A stretch of 64,000 nt of DNA from DALYDP01 sp964541635 (GTDB taxonomy: Bacteria; Patescibacteriota; Gracilibacteria; Peribacterales; Peribacteraceae). Shown here one piece after another: positions 50,752-59,228 of the stretch. The stretch's first letter is position 1; each line of letters begins with the position of its first letter. The notes beneath the pieces were generated by a model that saw nothing but the letters and a program-made list of their open reading frames with translations, did not search any database and was not told where the DNA came from. Location of the stretch: NCBI GenBank assembly GCA_964541635.1, contig CAZIQM010000001.1, positions 15,169 through 79,168 on the forward strand, read 5' to 3'. Made by a program: the position numbers and the translations under genes.

Positions 50752-52068
50752 ATGACGTCCGGCGCAGAACGATTGCCCACCGGCCCCCGCGAAACGCCCG
50801 AACAGGAGCGTGGCCGCTTGCTGGACGCGACCGTGACCCAACTCGCCTCGCGGAAATTCGACGAGGTGCGGCGCAACCCGGGCCTGACCCAGGATGCGCA
50901 AACGAGGAAAAGCTACGAAACCATGATCGGCGAGCTGCAATCGCTCCACGGCGCATCGAAAAGCGTCGCCGCGGACGCGGAGAGGCACGTGACGCCGTAC
51001 TTCGATTCGATCGATCCCACGGGCAGCGCCTCGCAGCGACTCGAGGAAATCTGCGAACGGATCCAAGCCGATATCCCCGCGTACGGCGAGGAACCGGTCG
51101 ACCACCCGTACCTCACGCGCTCGACCGTCGACCCCCGGGTGAAAGGCCTCGAACCGGTGGAGGATGACAAGAAGATCTCGATCTACCACATCTTCAACGG
51201 ATCGCCGTTCTGCAAAGGGGCCCTCCGGACCGACATCGCCTTCCTCCGCGGGCACCTGAAGAACGTTCCCGCGAACACCGACGCGTCGAAGGGGCTCACG
51301 ACGCTCATCCTCCACATGGAACGGATGCGCATGACGGACCCGCCGAACTCGTGGGAACACCTCATGCAGGTTGAACGGGGCGGCAGGACCGCGATGGACA
51401 CCGGCGTCAAAGAAATGGGCCGCGTGGCCCTCGCGGGCATCTTCCTCGCGGGGCTTACCCTCACCGGCATCGCGTCGATCGTGCAGTTCTTCCGCAAAGG
51501 CGAACTGTCGCTCTCGTGGGTGTTCTGGCTCGTCGCGGCGCTCGTGGCGGCCGACAAGGACATCCTGAAGACCATGTTCGGCAGCGACGCGAAAATCCTG
51601 AAGGATTTCGATGACGTGAACCGCGTGAGCACGAACCCGCGCCTTCGCAGGATCGCGGGAAAATACGACGTGGGCGGCCAGCGCTGGTCCGCCGTCGTCC
51701 AGAAGCTCTACGACGACGAAGAAGAGTACCGGAAGGTCATCGAGCTGAAATCGCCCGATGCGGAAACCCTCGCGAAGACGGTGAACGAGCTCTCGGGTGA
51801 ACAACCGATCAAGCCCGGCGAAGAGCCGCCGAAGGGCACGATCCGCGGGGCGCTGTACCTGATGCTCACCACGAAGGACGCGCGGGGCGTCAGCGAATTC
51901 GAGGAATTCTTCACTGGGCTCATGGGCGCGAAAGCCGAAGGCGGCCGGGAATTCATGGTCACGTTCGTCCGCAACGACTCGTTCAAAGCCGGGCTCGACA
52001 TGGATGCCGGCACGATGAAGGGCGTGAAAGCGACCGTCGCGGCGCAGAAAGGAGCGGCAGGACGCTGA
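50752..52068 (+). CDS. Membrane protein of unknown function, partner of the VirB6-like gene
   Basis: A 438-residue protein 6 nt after the VirB6-like gene. Residues 1-210 are soluble and helical; two membrane helices at about 218-240 and 247-267 (VALAGIFLAGLTLTGIASIV and LSLSWVFWLVAALVAA); then about 170 charged residues. Both termini are predicted cytoplasmic. No family recognised; probably part of the same envelope complex. Confidence 0.65.
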   Translation: MTSGAERLPTGPRETPEQERGRLLDATVTQLASRKFDEVRRNPGLTQDAQTRKSYETMIGELQSLHGASKSVAADAERHVTPYFDSIDPTGSASQRLEEICERIQADIPAYGEEPVDHPYLTRSTVDPRVKGLEPVEDDKKISIYHIFNGSPFCKGALRTDIAFLRGHLKNVPANTDASKGLTTLILHMERMRMTDPPNSWEHLMQVERGGRTAMDTGVKEMGRVALAGIFLAGLTLTGIASIVQFFRKGELSLSWVFWLVAALVAADKDILKTMFGSDAKILKDFDDVNRVSTNPRLRRIAGKYDVGGQRWSAVVQKLYDDEEEYRKVIELKSPDAETLAKTVNELSGEQPIKPGEEPPKGTIRGALYLMLTTKDARGVSEFEEFFTGLMGAKAEGGREFMVTFVRNDSFKAGLDMDAGTMKGVKATVAAQKGAAGR

Positions 52069-52071
52069 GCG

Positions 52072-54303
52072 TCACTCGTCCTTCTTCTTGAATTCCTTGT
52101 TGTAGACCTCGAGGATATCGCCCTCCATGACCGGGATGGTCGATTCGACGCGCATGCCGCACTCGGAATCCGCCTTCGCTTCCTTGATGTCCTGGTCCAC
52201 GCGGCGGAGCGACAGGATGCGCCCCGTGCCCACGAGCTGCTCGCCGCGCATCATGCGGAAGAGCACGCGCTTCACGACACCGTCGGTCACGCGGCCGCCG
52301 ACGATCATCTCTTTCTTCTGCGTGAGGAACACGCCCTTCACTTCGAGGTGGCCGAGGACTTTCTCCTGCTCCTCGGGCACCAAGAGCCCCTGGAGCAGGC
52401 CTTCCATGTCTTCCAAGAGGGCGTAGATGACCTCGTATTCGCGGATTTTCACGCCTTCGCGGTCGGCCGTGCGCACGACGGCCTGGGGCACGTCCGCGCG
52501 GAAGGACACGACCAACGCCTGCGAGGCGGCGGCCATCATCACGTCGCTCTCCGACACCGCGCCGATCGCGCCGTGGATGACCTTCACCTGGAGCTCGGAG
52601 GTCTTAAGCTTCTCGAGCGCCTGCTGGAGCGCCTCGAGCGAACCCTGCGCATCGGCCTTGAGGACGATCTTCAACTGCGTCGCTTTGCCTTCGTGCAGGA
52701 GCGACACGAGGTCGCCCGCGGGCTTGCGGCTCACCGCCCCCGCCTGGTCGAGGAACACCTTCTGGAGGTCCTTCGCTTCGCGATCGGTGGTCATCGCCTG
52801 CAGGATGTCGCCCACGCTGGGAACGTCGCCGAAGCCCGAGATACGGACCGCGCCGGAGGGTCCCGCCTGCTGGAGGCGCGCGCCCGTGGCGTCGGTCATG
52901 CTGCGGACCTTGCCCGTGGTGCGGCCGCAGAGGAACGGATCGCCCACCTTGAGCGTTCCGGTGTTCACGATGACCGTGGCCAGCGCGCCGAGCGACGGGT
53001 CCAGGTTGCTTTCGATGACGGTGCCGATGGCGCGGCGGTTGGGGTTGCCCTTGAACGGCGTGAGCTCCGCGCGCAGGAGGATGGTGTCGAGGAGCGTGTC
53101 GATGCCCATCTTCGTGACGGCGGACGTCGGCACGTAGGCCGTGTCGCCGCCCCATTCCTCGGGCTGCAGGCCGTGCGCGGCCAATTCGCCCTTCACGCGG
53201 TCCGGATCGGCGTTCGGGCGGTCCATCTTGTTGATCGCGACGATGATCGGCACGCCGGCTTCCTTCGCGTGATTGATGGCCTCGACGGTCGTGGGACGCA
53301 CGCCTTCTTCGGCGGACACCACGAGGATCGCGATGTCGGTGATCTGCGCGCCGCGGGCGCGCATCTGCGTGAAGGCTTCGTGACCCGGGGTATCGAGGAA
53401 CGTGATCGGTTTGCCGGCGTGCATCACCTGGTACGCGCCGATGTGCTGCGTGATGCCGCCCGACTCCCCCGCCACGACGTTCGTCTTGCGGATGGCGTCG
53501 AGCAGCGAGGTCTTGCCGTGGTCGACGTGGCCCATGACCACGACGATCGGGGCGCGTTCGACCAGGTTCTCCGGCTCGTCCTTCGTGAGCTCCTCGAGGT
53601 TCTTGCTGAGCAAGTCCTCGACCTTCGTTTCCTGTTGTTCGCGGCTCACCTGCACGCCGAGCTCGCCGGCGACGATGGCCGCCGTTTCGTAGTCGATGGT
53701 CTGGGTGATCGTGGCGAGCACGCCGTTCTTGAGCAACGCGCCGACCACCTGCGGCACCTGGATGCCGGTCTTCTCGGCGAATTCCTTCACCGTGATCTGC
53801 GCCGGGAGCGGCACGACGCCTTCTTTCTTCTTGATCTGCTGCTGGACCGTGGGCTTCTTTTCCTCGCGCCGCTCGGAGCGGTCGCGCTGCGGACGGCGTT
53901 GGCCGCCGCGGTGCCCTCCCGGTCGGGGCGGCAGCACGGCGGGGCGGTGGCGCATCGCGGCCTCCTTCGACACGTCGTCGAGGGTCAGCTTGCGGAGCAC
54001 GTGGAGCGATTCGGGGGCGACGGGCGCCGCGGGCGCCGCGGGGGCGACGGGCGAAGGCGCGTCGAGCGTGGCGGTGGATGTCGGGGCGGGTTGATCGTCG
54101 TCGTCCCCGGTCGGCGGGGCGGTGAGGAGGCTTTCGTCGATCTTGATGCCGTGCTTGCGCGCGACGAAGCGCACGATGCCGAGCGCCAGGTTATCGGGCA
54201 CTTCGCGATCCGTGGGGCGCACGCCGAAGTCGACCAACTCCAGCTCCTTGCGGAGCTGCTGTCCCGTCATGCCGAGGATTTTACCAATCTGAACAAGACG
54301 CAT
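52072..54303 (-). CDS. infB: Translation initiation factor IF-2
   Basis: A 743-residue IF-2. An N-terminal IF2_N-like helix pair (IGKILGMTGQQLRKELELVDFG, in part), a Pro/Ala linker and a basic stretch, then a second IF2_N domain (ITVKEFAEKTGIQVPQVVGALL), G1 GHVDHGKTSLLD, G2 GITQHIGAY, G3 DTPGHEAF, G4 NKMD, and the C-terminal fMet-tRNA-binding domains. Shorter than E. coli IF2-1 (890) but normal for CPR. Confidence 0.97.
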   Translation of the reverse strand: MRLVQIGKILGMTGQQLRKELELVDFGVRPTDREVPDNLALGIVRFVARKHGIKIDESLLTAPPTGDDDDQPAPTSTATLDAPSPVAPAAPAAPVAPESLHVLRKLTLDDVSKEAAMRHRPAVLPPRPGGHRGGQRRPQRDRSERREEKKPTVQQQIKKKEGVVPLPAQITVKEFAEKTGIQVPQVVGALLKNGVLATITQTIDYETAAIVAGELGVQVSREQQETKVEDLLSKNLEELTKDEPENLVERAPIVVVMGHVDHGKTSLLDAIRKTNVVAGESGGITQHIGAYQVMHAGKPITFLDTPGHEAFTQMRARGAQITDIAILVVSAEEGVRPTTVEAINHAKEAGVPIIVAINKMDRPNADPDRVKGELAAHGLQPEEWGGDTAYVPTSAVTKMGIDTLLDTILLRAELTPFKGNPNRRAIGTVIESNLDPSLGALATVIVNTGTLKVGDPFLCGRTTGKVRSMTDATGARLQQAGPSGAVRISGFGDVPSVGDILQAMTTDREAKDLQKVFLDQAGAVSRKPAGDLVSLLHEGKATQLKIVLKADAQGSLEALQQALEKLKTSELQVKVIHGAIGAVSESDVMMAAASQALVVSFRADVPQAVVRTADREGVKIREYEVIYALLEDMEGLLQGLLVPEEQEKVLGHLEVKGVFLTQKKEMIVGGRVTDGVVKRVLFRMMRGEQLVGTGRILSLRRVDQDIKEAKADSECGMRVESTIPVMEGDILEVYNKEFKKKDE

Positions 54304-54363
54304 CGGATACGCGAAACGCGCCCGACGATCCTAGCAACCTTTACGCTTTGCCGAAAGGAAGAA

Positions 54364-55716
54364 TCACGCGTTGTTCGACACGCTCCTGATGACGTCGGTG
54401 CCGCCCTGGAGCGCGTTCGCGGGGCGGACCGCCTCGATCACGTCGACCGACTTCGCGGCCGGCTTCGCCGGAGCCGGCGCCGGCGGCACGATGCGCGCCA
54501 CCGAGGGCACCGCCGCTTTCGGGGCGACGGGCGGGATGTCCTTCATGCCTTCGTCCTGCTGCTGCGCTTTCATCCCCTCCTTCAGCTTCTGCACGCACTC
54601 GATGACCTGCAGCTGGAAGTTGTCGAACTTCGGCACGCGGAAACCCGAGGCCCGGGCGTGCCCGCCGCCGCCGTAGGTTTGGCCCGCCAAGCGCGACACG
54701 TCGATGGCGGCGGTCGAGCGCATGCTCGCCTTGAGGCCGCCTTCTTCCATCTCGGTGAAGAGCACGTACACGTCCGCGTCCGGGATCGTGGAGATCAGTT
54801 CGTCGAGGATGCCCGCGGTCTCCTTGCTCGTGGCGTCCATCTCGGCGAGGTCTTCCTTCGCGATCGACGACCACACGATGCGCGACACGGGATCCATCTG
54901 GATGCGGTTGAGCGCACGACCCCAGATCTTGAGGGTGGAAAGTGGTTTCGTCTTGTAGATGTGCTGGATGATCTCCTGCTGGCGCGCGCCCTGGGCCAGG
55001 AGTTCGGCGGCGACTTCGAGCGACCGCGGCGTCGTGTTCGGGTTCTGGAAGCTGCGCGTGTCGGTGATGAGGCCCGTGAGGAGCAGCGTCGCGAGGTCGG
55101 GCGTCAGCTTCTCGCGCATGACCGGCACCTGCTGGAACCAACTGTAGAGCACCTCCGTGGCCGACGCGCACGTCGGGTCGATGAGCTGCAACTGGCCGTA
55201 CTGCGTGTTCGAAATATGGTGGTCGATATTGAGGATCGGCACGCTGTTGAAGAGGTCGACGTGCTGCGTGTAGAGCGTGCCCATGAGCGGCAGGTCGGCG
55301 GTGTCGACGGCGACGATGAGGTCGTACTTGTTCTCCCCCTCCGAGAGCGAGATCTGTTTGCTCTGGATGCGCCCCTTCTTCGGGATGACGATGATGTTCA
55401 CGCGCTGGTCCTCGACGTTGTAGCGGAGCTTATCGACCTCCACGCCGCTCTCGAGGTTGATGGTGATGACGAAGTCCTGGCTCTCGGCGAGGTCCTGCTC
55501 GAACTTTTCGAACCCCGGCAGGAAGCTCAAGGATTCCGGCTTCGTATCCGGGCAGATCACCGTCACGTCTTTCCCCAGCGCGCTGAACACGTGGAAGCAC
55601 GCCAGCGCGGAGCTGAGGCCATCGGGATCGACGTTCGCGTGCGGCACCACGAGGATGCGCTGGTGCTGGTCGATCGCCTGGGTGGCTGCCTGTATTGCGG
55701 CTTGGGAGAGGCTCAT
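54364..55716 (-). CDS. DHH-DHHA1 phosphoesterase (NrnA-like)
   Basis: A 450-residue DHH-family enzyme that likely degrades nanoRNAs, pAp or c-di-nucleotides. Motifs: HANVDPDGLSSAL (motif I), IVAVDTADLPLMG (II), LNIDHHISN (III, DHH), LITDTRSF (IV), and the DHHA1 GGGGHARASGF. After residue 350 a Pro/Ala-rich tail of about 100 residues extends beyond the usual size (about 320-340), with no known role. Confidence 0.88.
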   Translation of the reverse strand: MSLSQAAIQAATQAIDQHQRILVVPHANVDPDGLSSALACFHVFSALGKDVTVICPDTKPESLSFLPGFEKFEQDLAESQDFVITINLESGVEVDKLRYNVEDQRVNIIVIPKKGRIQSKQISLSEGENKYDLIVAVDTADLPLMGTLYTQHVDLFNSVPILNIDHHISNTQYGQLQLIDPTCASATEVLYSWFQQVPVMREKLTPDLATLLLTGLITDTRSFQNPNTTPRSLEVAAELLAQGARQQEIIQHIYKTKPLSTLKIWGRALNRIQMDPVSRIVWSSIAKEDLAEMDATSKETAGILDELISTIPDADVYVLFTEMEEGGLKASMRSTAAIDVSRLAGQTYGGGGHARASGFRVPKFDNFQLQVIECVQKLKEGMKAQQQDEGMKDIPPVAPKAAVPSVARIVPPAPAPAKPAAKSVDVIEAVRPANALQGGTDVIRSVSNNA

Positions 55717-55844
55717 GTGCTAGAACATATTATTGTACCATATTTTAATTATTTTGCAAATGCCCTCTGGATGGCCCGGGAAAGGGGCGAGTATCGCAAG
55801 AAAGACACCCTTTGGCAATGCCACCGCTTCTGATTATGCGGAGA

Positions 55845-56585
55845 TTATTCGATCGGATACGTCCACACTTTGCCATCCAACGACTCGTTCGCTTGGGAGG
55901 CAACCTTCAAAATCATCGTGGCGATCGTATCGGCGGTAAGCACTTCAGGCCCTCGCTCTCCTCGCAACGCCGATTGAATGCCTTCCGAAGACTGCCCCGT
56001 TCTCCAGAGGGGCGTATCGACCGGTCCGGGTGAAATTCCTCTCACATGAAACTCTTTCCCGCTCGTCGCATGCATGGCATGGACCGTCGATAACGATCCA
56101 CCCTTACTCATGAAGTATCCGTCGACCCCCGGCGGCAAATCCGGACCGTCGCCGGAGCATACGACGACGAATGTTCCATGGGACGCACGAAGATGTTCCC
56201 CGCCATGTTTCGCGACGCTGAAGAGGCCACCCATGTTCACCGTCAACATTCGCTCAATATCCGCACGCGTAAGGTCTCGAATTGCTCCGGGAATTTTGAT
56301 CGCGGCGCTGTGAACGATGATATCAATCCCCTTCTCACGACTCGCGATATTCGCAAAAGTGCCGTCGATCAGACGATCGTCCGCCATATCGGCTTTCCAG
56401 AACGCATCATCAGAAAGAAATACTGGTTTTTCACCGATGTCCATGACGTGAACACGCGCACGTTGTGCATGAAAAACTTCAGCAGTCGCTTTACCAATAC
56501 CCGAAGAACCGCCGGTCACGACGACTGTTTTTCCCGCAAATTCATCCGGCTGATACTCCCTCAATTCACTCTGGGCAGCACTCAT
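55845..56585 (-). CDS. Short-chain dehydrogenase/reductase (SDR)
   Basis: A 246-residue classical SDR. Cofactor motif VVVTGGSSGIGKA, Asp after the second strand (MDIG, suggesting NAD), HSAA in place of NNAG, catalytic Ser in VVCSGD, Tyr and Lys in YFMSK, then SPGPVDTPLW. Base composition is clearly lower in GC than its neighbours, so possibly acquired. TAAACT lies 7 nt before the ATG. Substrate unknown. Confidence 0.88.
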   Translation of the reverse strand: MSAAQSELREYQPDEFAGKTVVVTGGSSGIGKATAEVFHAQRARVHVMDIGEKPVFLSDDAFWKADMADDRLIDGTFANIASREKGIDIIVHSAAIKIPGAIRDLTRADIERMLTVNMGGLFSVAKHGGEHLRASHGTFVVVCSGDGPDLPPGVDGYFMSKGGSLSTVHAMHATSGKEFHVRGISPGPVDTPLWRTGQSSEGIQSALRGERGPEVLTADTIATMILKVASQANESLDGKVWTYPIE

Positions 56586-56745
56586 AATAACTAGTTTACA
56601 TAAACACTTTTTCCAAGAAAGTCGATCCTGGGCACAATAAAGGTGAATTCATGGCCCATCTAGCCAAAAGCAAAAGGCACACCTATAGTCTCCGCACCCC
56701 TCTCCGGAATCCGGAGTGAACATCGTCCATCGCCTCCGTTCGACA

Positions 56746-56822
56746 CGGGATGTAGCTCAGTTGGCTAGAGCGCATGCATGGGGTGCATGAGGTCGCAGGT
56801 TCGAGTCCTGTCATCCCGACCA
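56746..56822 (+). tRNA. tRNA-Pro (GGG)
   Basis: A 77-nt cloverleaf with encoded CCA: acceptor CGGGATG/CATCCCG, D-arm GCTC-GAGC, anticodon stem CATGC/GCATG with loop ATGGGGT (anticodon GGG at 56780-56782), T-loop TTCGAGT. C1-G72 and A73 agree with bacterial tRNA-Pro. A CTCCGG-AAT-CCGGAG palindrome lies 30 bp upstream (56702-56716). Positions 56586-56745 otherwise hold no convincing gene. Confidence 0.95.
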
Positions 56823-56909
56823 TCCGGCTTCGTCTGCGGACTACGCCGCGATCTCCCGCCAGCATTTCCATGGAGTCCTGCTCGCCACGCTCTTTTTAGT
56901 CTTTCATAT

Positions 56910-56935
56910 AAAAAAACCCCAGCTCTCGGCTGGGG
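56910..56935 (-). terminator. Terminator of the Cys-rich protein gene
   Basis: CCCCAGC (56917-56923) with GCTGGGG (56929-56935); A-run 56910-56916 is the T-tract on the minus strand, 30 nt past the stop. Confidence 0.8.
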
Positions 56936-56964
56936 TCTCTCCTGTGACGTTGTTGGTGCTCCAT

Positions 56965-57249
56965 TCATTTCGAGGTAGGAGGGCAGGCAACTGCTAGCGT
57001 CTCGAGTGCGAACTCGAGATACACGCATCGACAGTGCCAGTAACCAGCCGCCTCATTGAATTTTGGAAGCCCGCCACAGCGTTTGTTGTACTCCTCTACG
57101 AAGGCTAGAAAGGCCGCACCCAACTCCTGCTGCAGGAACTGCGTCACAGTGTCCTTGAGCTTGCCCTCGCAGGAAATGCAGTGGCCTTGAATTTCATTCA
57201 TGCCCAAGCAGAGTTCGGCAACCAACAGCGTGTACTTACGAAGCGTCAT
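56965..57249 (-). CDS. Small Cys-rich protein, probably acquired
   Basis: A 94-residue helical protein with cysteines in LCLGM, HCISCEG, RCGG and WHCRC contexts; pairs CxxC and CxC could bind a metal. I do not recognise the family. Unlike most genes here it has a strong Shine-Dalgarno sequence (GGAGG, 7 nt before the ATG), a long leader and a consensus promoter, so it probably came from a different genetic background. Confidence 0.6.
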   Translation of the reverse strand: MTLRKYTLLVAELCLGMNEIQGHCISCEGKLKDTVTQFLQQELGAAFLAFVEEYNKRCGGLPKFNEAAGYWHCRCVYLEFALETLAVACPPTSK

Positions 57250-57285
57250 GACAATTCCTCCAAAAAAATAATAAGCACCTATAAT

Positions 57286-57402
57286 CTTCTGTTCTTCAAA
57301 TTCTCAATAAGCCCTTGAAGAACAGAAGAAACAACGTGTGAAGGAGCGAGTGCAGCTATGACAGCTACTTTATTATAATAATTTATTATTATAATTTGTC
57401 AA
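57286..57402 (-). promoter_or_regulatory. Promoter and structured leader of the Cys-rich protein gene
   Basis: Minus strand TTGACA (57397-57402), 16 nt, TATTAT (57375-57380), then a leader of about 120 nt. It contains a perfect 14-bp inverted repeat, CTTCTGTTCTTCAA (57286-57299) with TTGAAGAACAGAAG (57315-57328), loop 15 nt. The Shine-Dalgarno sequence lies about 30 nt past the hairpin. No riboswitch class recognised. Confidence 0.6.
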
Positions 57403-57452
57403 TATTTAACGATATGTGACCAAAAGCACCATTTGGATAATAAAAATCAATG

Positions 57453-57989
57453 TTACTTCACGTAGAGGAACACATTCCCCTCCTCTTTCTCGGGGCTCAG
57501 GCCTTTCATGCGGAAGCTGTTACTGACCACGCGGCAGCCGGGTTTCAACGTCGGCCAAATCTCCTGCTCGAAGCGCTGCATGCTTGAGACAAGCAAATAG
57601 CAGAAGACGACGTCCGCGTTGCGGTACTCCCCTTTCCAGAGATCGCCGAAACGGATGCGGGCGCCGCAATACGGCAGGCACCACGCCCACGCCAGGAGGA
57701 ACGTGAGGAGCGAGGCTTCGATGCCGATGGCGTTCGCGCCAAGCTTTGATGAACGCCGAACAACCGTCCCATCGCCGCACCCTAGGTCGTAGACGATCTC
57801 ACCGGGCTGAATATCGGCGAAGGCGAACATCGTGTCCTGTGTCTTCCTTCCCGAGCGCACGTACGGCGCCCCGCCCCACCGGGCACGCAGTCCCGGCAAT
57901 CCGACGAGTACGACCGCGAGGAGACCGAGCCAGATGTACTGATACGGAAAAAACGCCAGGACGATCGCCGCGAGGAAGAGTTCGAGCAC
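57453..57989 (-). CDS. Membrane-anchored class I SAM methyltransferase
   Basis: A 178-residue protein. One or two N-terminal hydrophobic segments (about 2-32), then a Rossmann methyltransferase core: motif I VYDLGCGDGTVV, acidic end of the second strand GIEAS, motif IV DVVFCYLL, then VVSNSFRM. It is short, without a clear substrate domain. GTG start, with TAGGAT exactly 6 nt before it. Substrate unknown. Confidence 0.8.
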   Translation of the reverse strand: MLELFLAAIVLAFFPYQYIWLGLLAVVLVGLPGLRARWGGAPYVRSGRKTQDTMFAFADIQPGEIVYDLGCGDGTVVRRSSKLGANAIGIEASLLTFLLAWAWCLPYCGARIRFGDLWKGEYRNADVVFCYLLVSSMQRFEQEIWPTLKPGCRVVSNSFRMKGLSPEKEEGNVFLYVK

Positions 57990-58003
57990 GAATGGATCCT
58001 ACC

Positions 58004-58732
58004 TCAGGCGACGCGGTTGCGGCGCATGGCGCGCAGGTGGACCGCCGCGGACGTCGCGGCGGGAACCATCACCGCCAGGAACTCGATGCCTCCGCCGGCG
58101 TGCGGCAAGTGTGGCGGTTTCGAGGAGCTCGATCCCATCGCCACGGCGGACGAACGCGACATGCCGCGCGACATGATGGAGATGCCGCTCGTCGCACTGC
58201 TGACGGCGACCGGGCCCGAACTGACCGATCCCGAACCGCCGCGGGGCTCGAGGAGCGACGCCAATTGCGTGTTCCAGTGCAGGTTCTGGCCGAAGAGTGC
58301 CAACGCCGCGAACGGTACGAAGACGAGCGCCAAACCGCCCAAGCGCTTGGACCATTGGCGGATGACGGTGAGGCAGAACCACGCGAGCAACACGAACCCG
58401 AGCGTCACCAGCGGCAACGCCCACCCGAACGTGAGCATGGACCGGAGGAACCCGAGGAACGGCACGACGGGCGCGAGCACCGTGAGCACCAACCACGTGA
58501 GCAACACGAACGCCGGCGCGAAGTGCAGGATGCGGAATTCGTAGTCGGCGCGGCGCTCGCGGAAGTGCGGGTACAACACGAGGGGGTACGCGATGCTGAT
58601 GAAGAACGCCGCGATCCAGAGGATCCACGGCGCGGACACGAGCGACAGCACGGCGACGACGACGCCCGCGAGGGCCATCGCCAGTCCTAGCACGACGACC
58701 AACGTCGTCTCGGTGCTGTGCTTCAACGGCAT
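58004..58732 (-). CDS. Polytopic membrane protein of unknown function
   Basis: A 242-residue protein with about five membrane helices in the first 150 residues, then a Ser/Gly-rich loop of about 55 residues (SSGPVAVSSATSGISIMSRG) and a last hydrophobic segment (FLAVMVPAATSAAVHL) before a basic end (RAMRRNRVA). The loop is probably exported. Function not recognised. Confidence 0.6.
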   Translation of the reverse strand: MPLKHSTETTLVVVLGLAMALAGVVVAVLSLVSAPWILWIAAFFISIAYPLVLYPHFRERRADYEFRILHFAPAFVLLTWLVLTVLAPVVPFLGFLRSMLTFGWALPLVTLGFVLLAWFCLTVIRQWSKRLGGLALVFVPFAALALFGQNLHWNTQLASLLEPRGGSGSVSSGPVAVSSATSGISIMSRGMSRSSAVAMGSSSSKPPHLPHAGGGIEFLAVMVPAATSAAVHLRAMRRNRVA

Positions 58733-58809
58733 AGTGGGCCATATTCCCGTATTTTGGCCTTCCTGTCAATTTCCAGGCACGTCGAAAGATCTGCCTATAT
58801 CCGCTTCGC

Positions 58810-59226
58810 TTAGCGCTTTTTGCGCTTCGGAAGGTAGTCCGCGCGGGCGTCCTGCATGCTCGCCGCGGGAAGCACCTCATAGTAACGCGAGCGGAACGAC
58901 CGGACCTGCACGAACACGTACGCGGCGAGCGCGGCCCCCCAGAGGACCCAGATGAAGCGCATCGAGACGTACTGGATCTCCTCCACGCGGGCGACGACGA
59001 GCACGAGGCCGGTCCACCCGAACCATCCGCAGGCCGAAGCCCACGACTTGCTCAGCTTCTTCAGTTGGCCGTTCTGCCAGGCGTTGCGCACCCGCGGCAG
59101 CACGAACGACACGACGATCGCGACGAGGCACAACGCGAGCAGCAGGGCGGCCTTGGGGCTCGAGTAGTGGGCGTTCGCCGGGTTCGGGTAGAAGAGGTAT
59201 CCGAGGATGGTTTGTCCGTAGATCAT
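58810..59226 (-). CDS. Small membrane protein of unknown function
   Basis: A 138-residue protein with three membrane helices (about 26-44, 67-80, 92-107) and a basic C-terminus (YLPKRKKR). Its start lies 2 nt after the stop of the Lgt-like gene, so the two are co-transcribed and probably coupled. Confidence 0.6.
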   Translation of the reverse strand: MIYGQTILGYLFYPNPANAHYSSPKAALLLALCLVAIVVSFVLPRVRNAWQNGQLKKLSKSWASACGWFGWTGLVLVVARVEEIQYVSMRFIWVLWGAALAAYVFVQVRSFRSRYYEVLPAASMQDARADYLPKRKKR

Positions 59227-59228
59227 GG

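Noticed and set aside
56652..56720. A 22-codon frame with AAAGGTG before its ATG
   Set aside because: Too short and without any other support; it ends in the palindrome upstream of tRNA-Pro.
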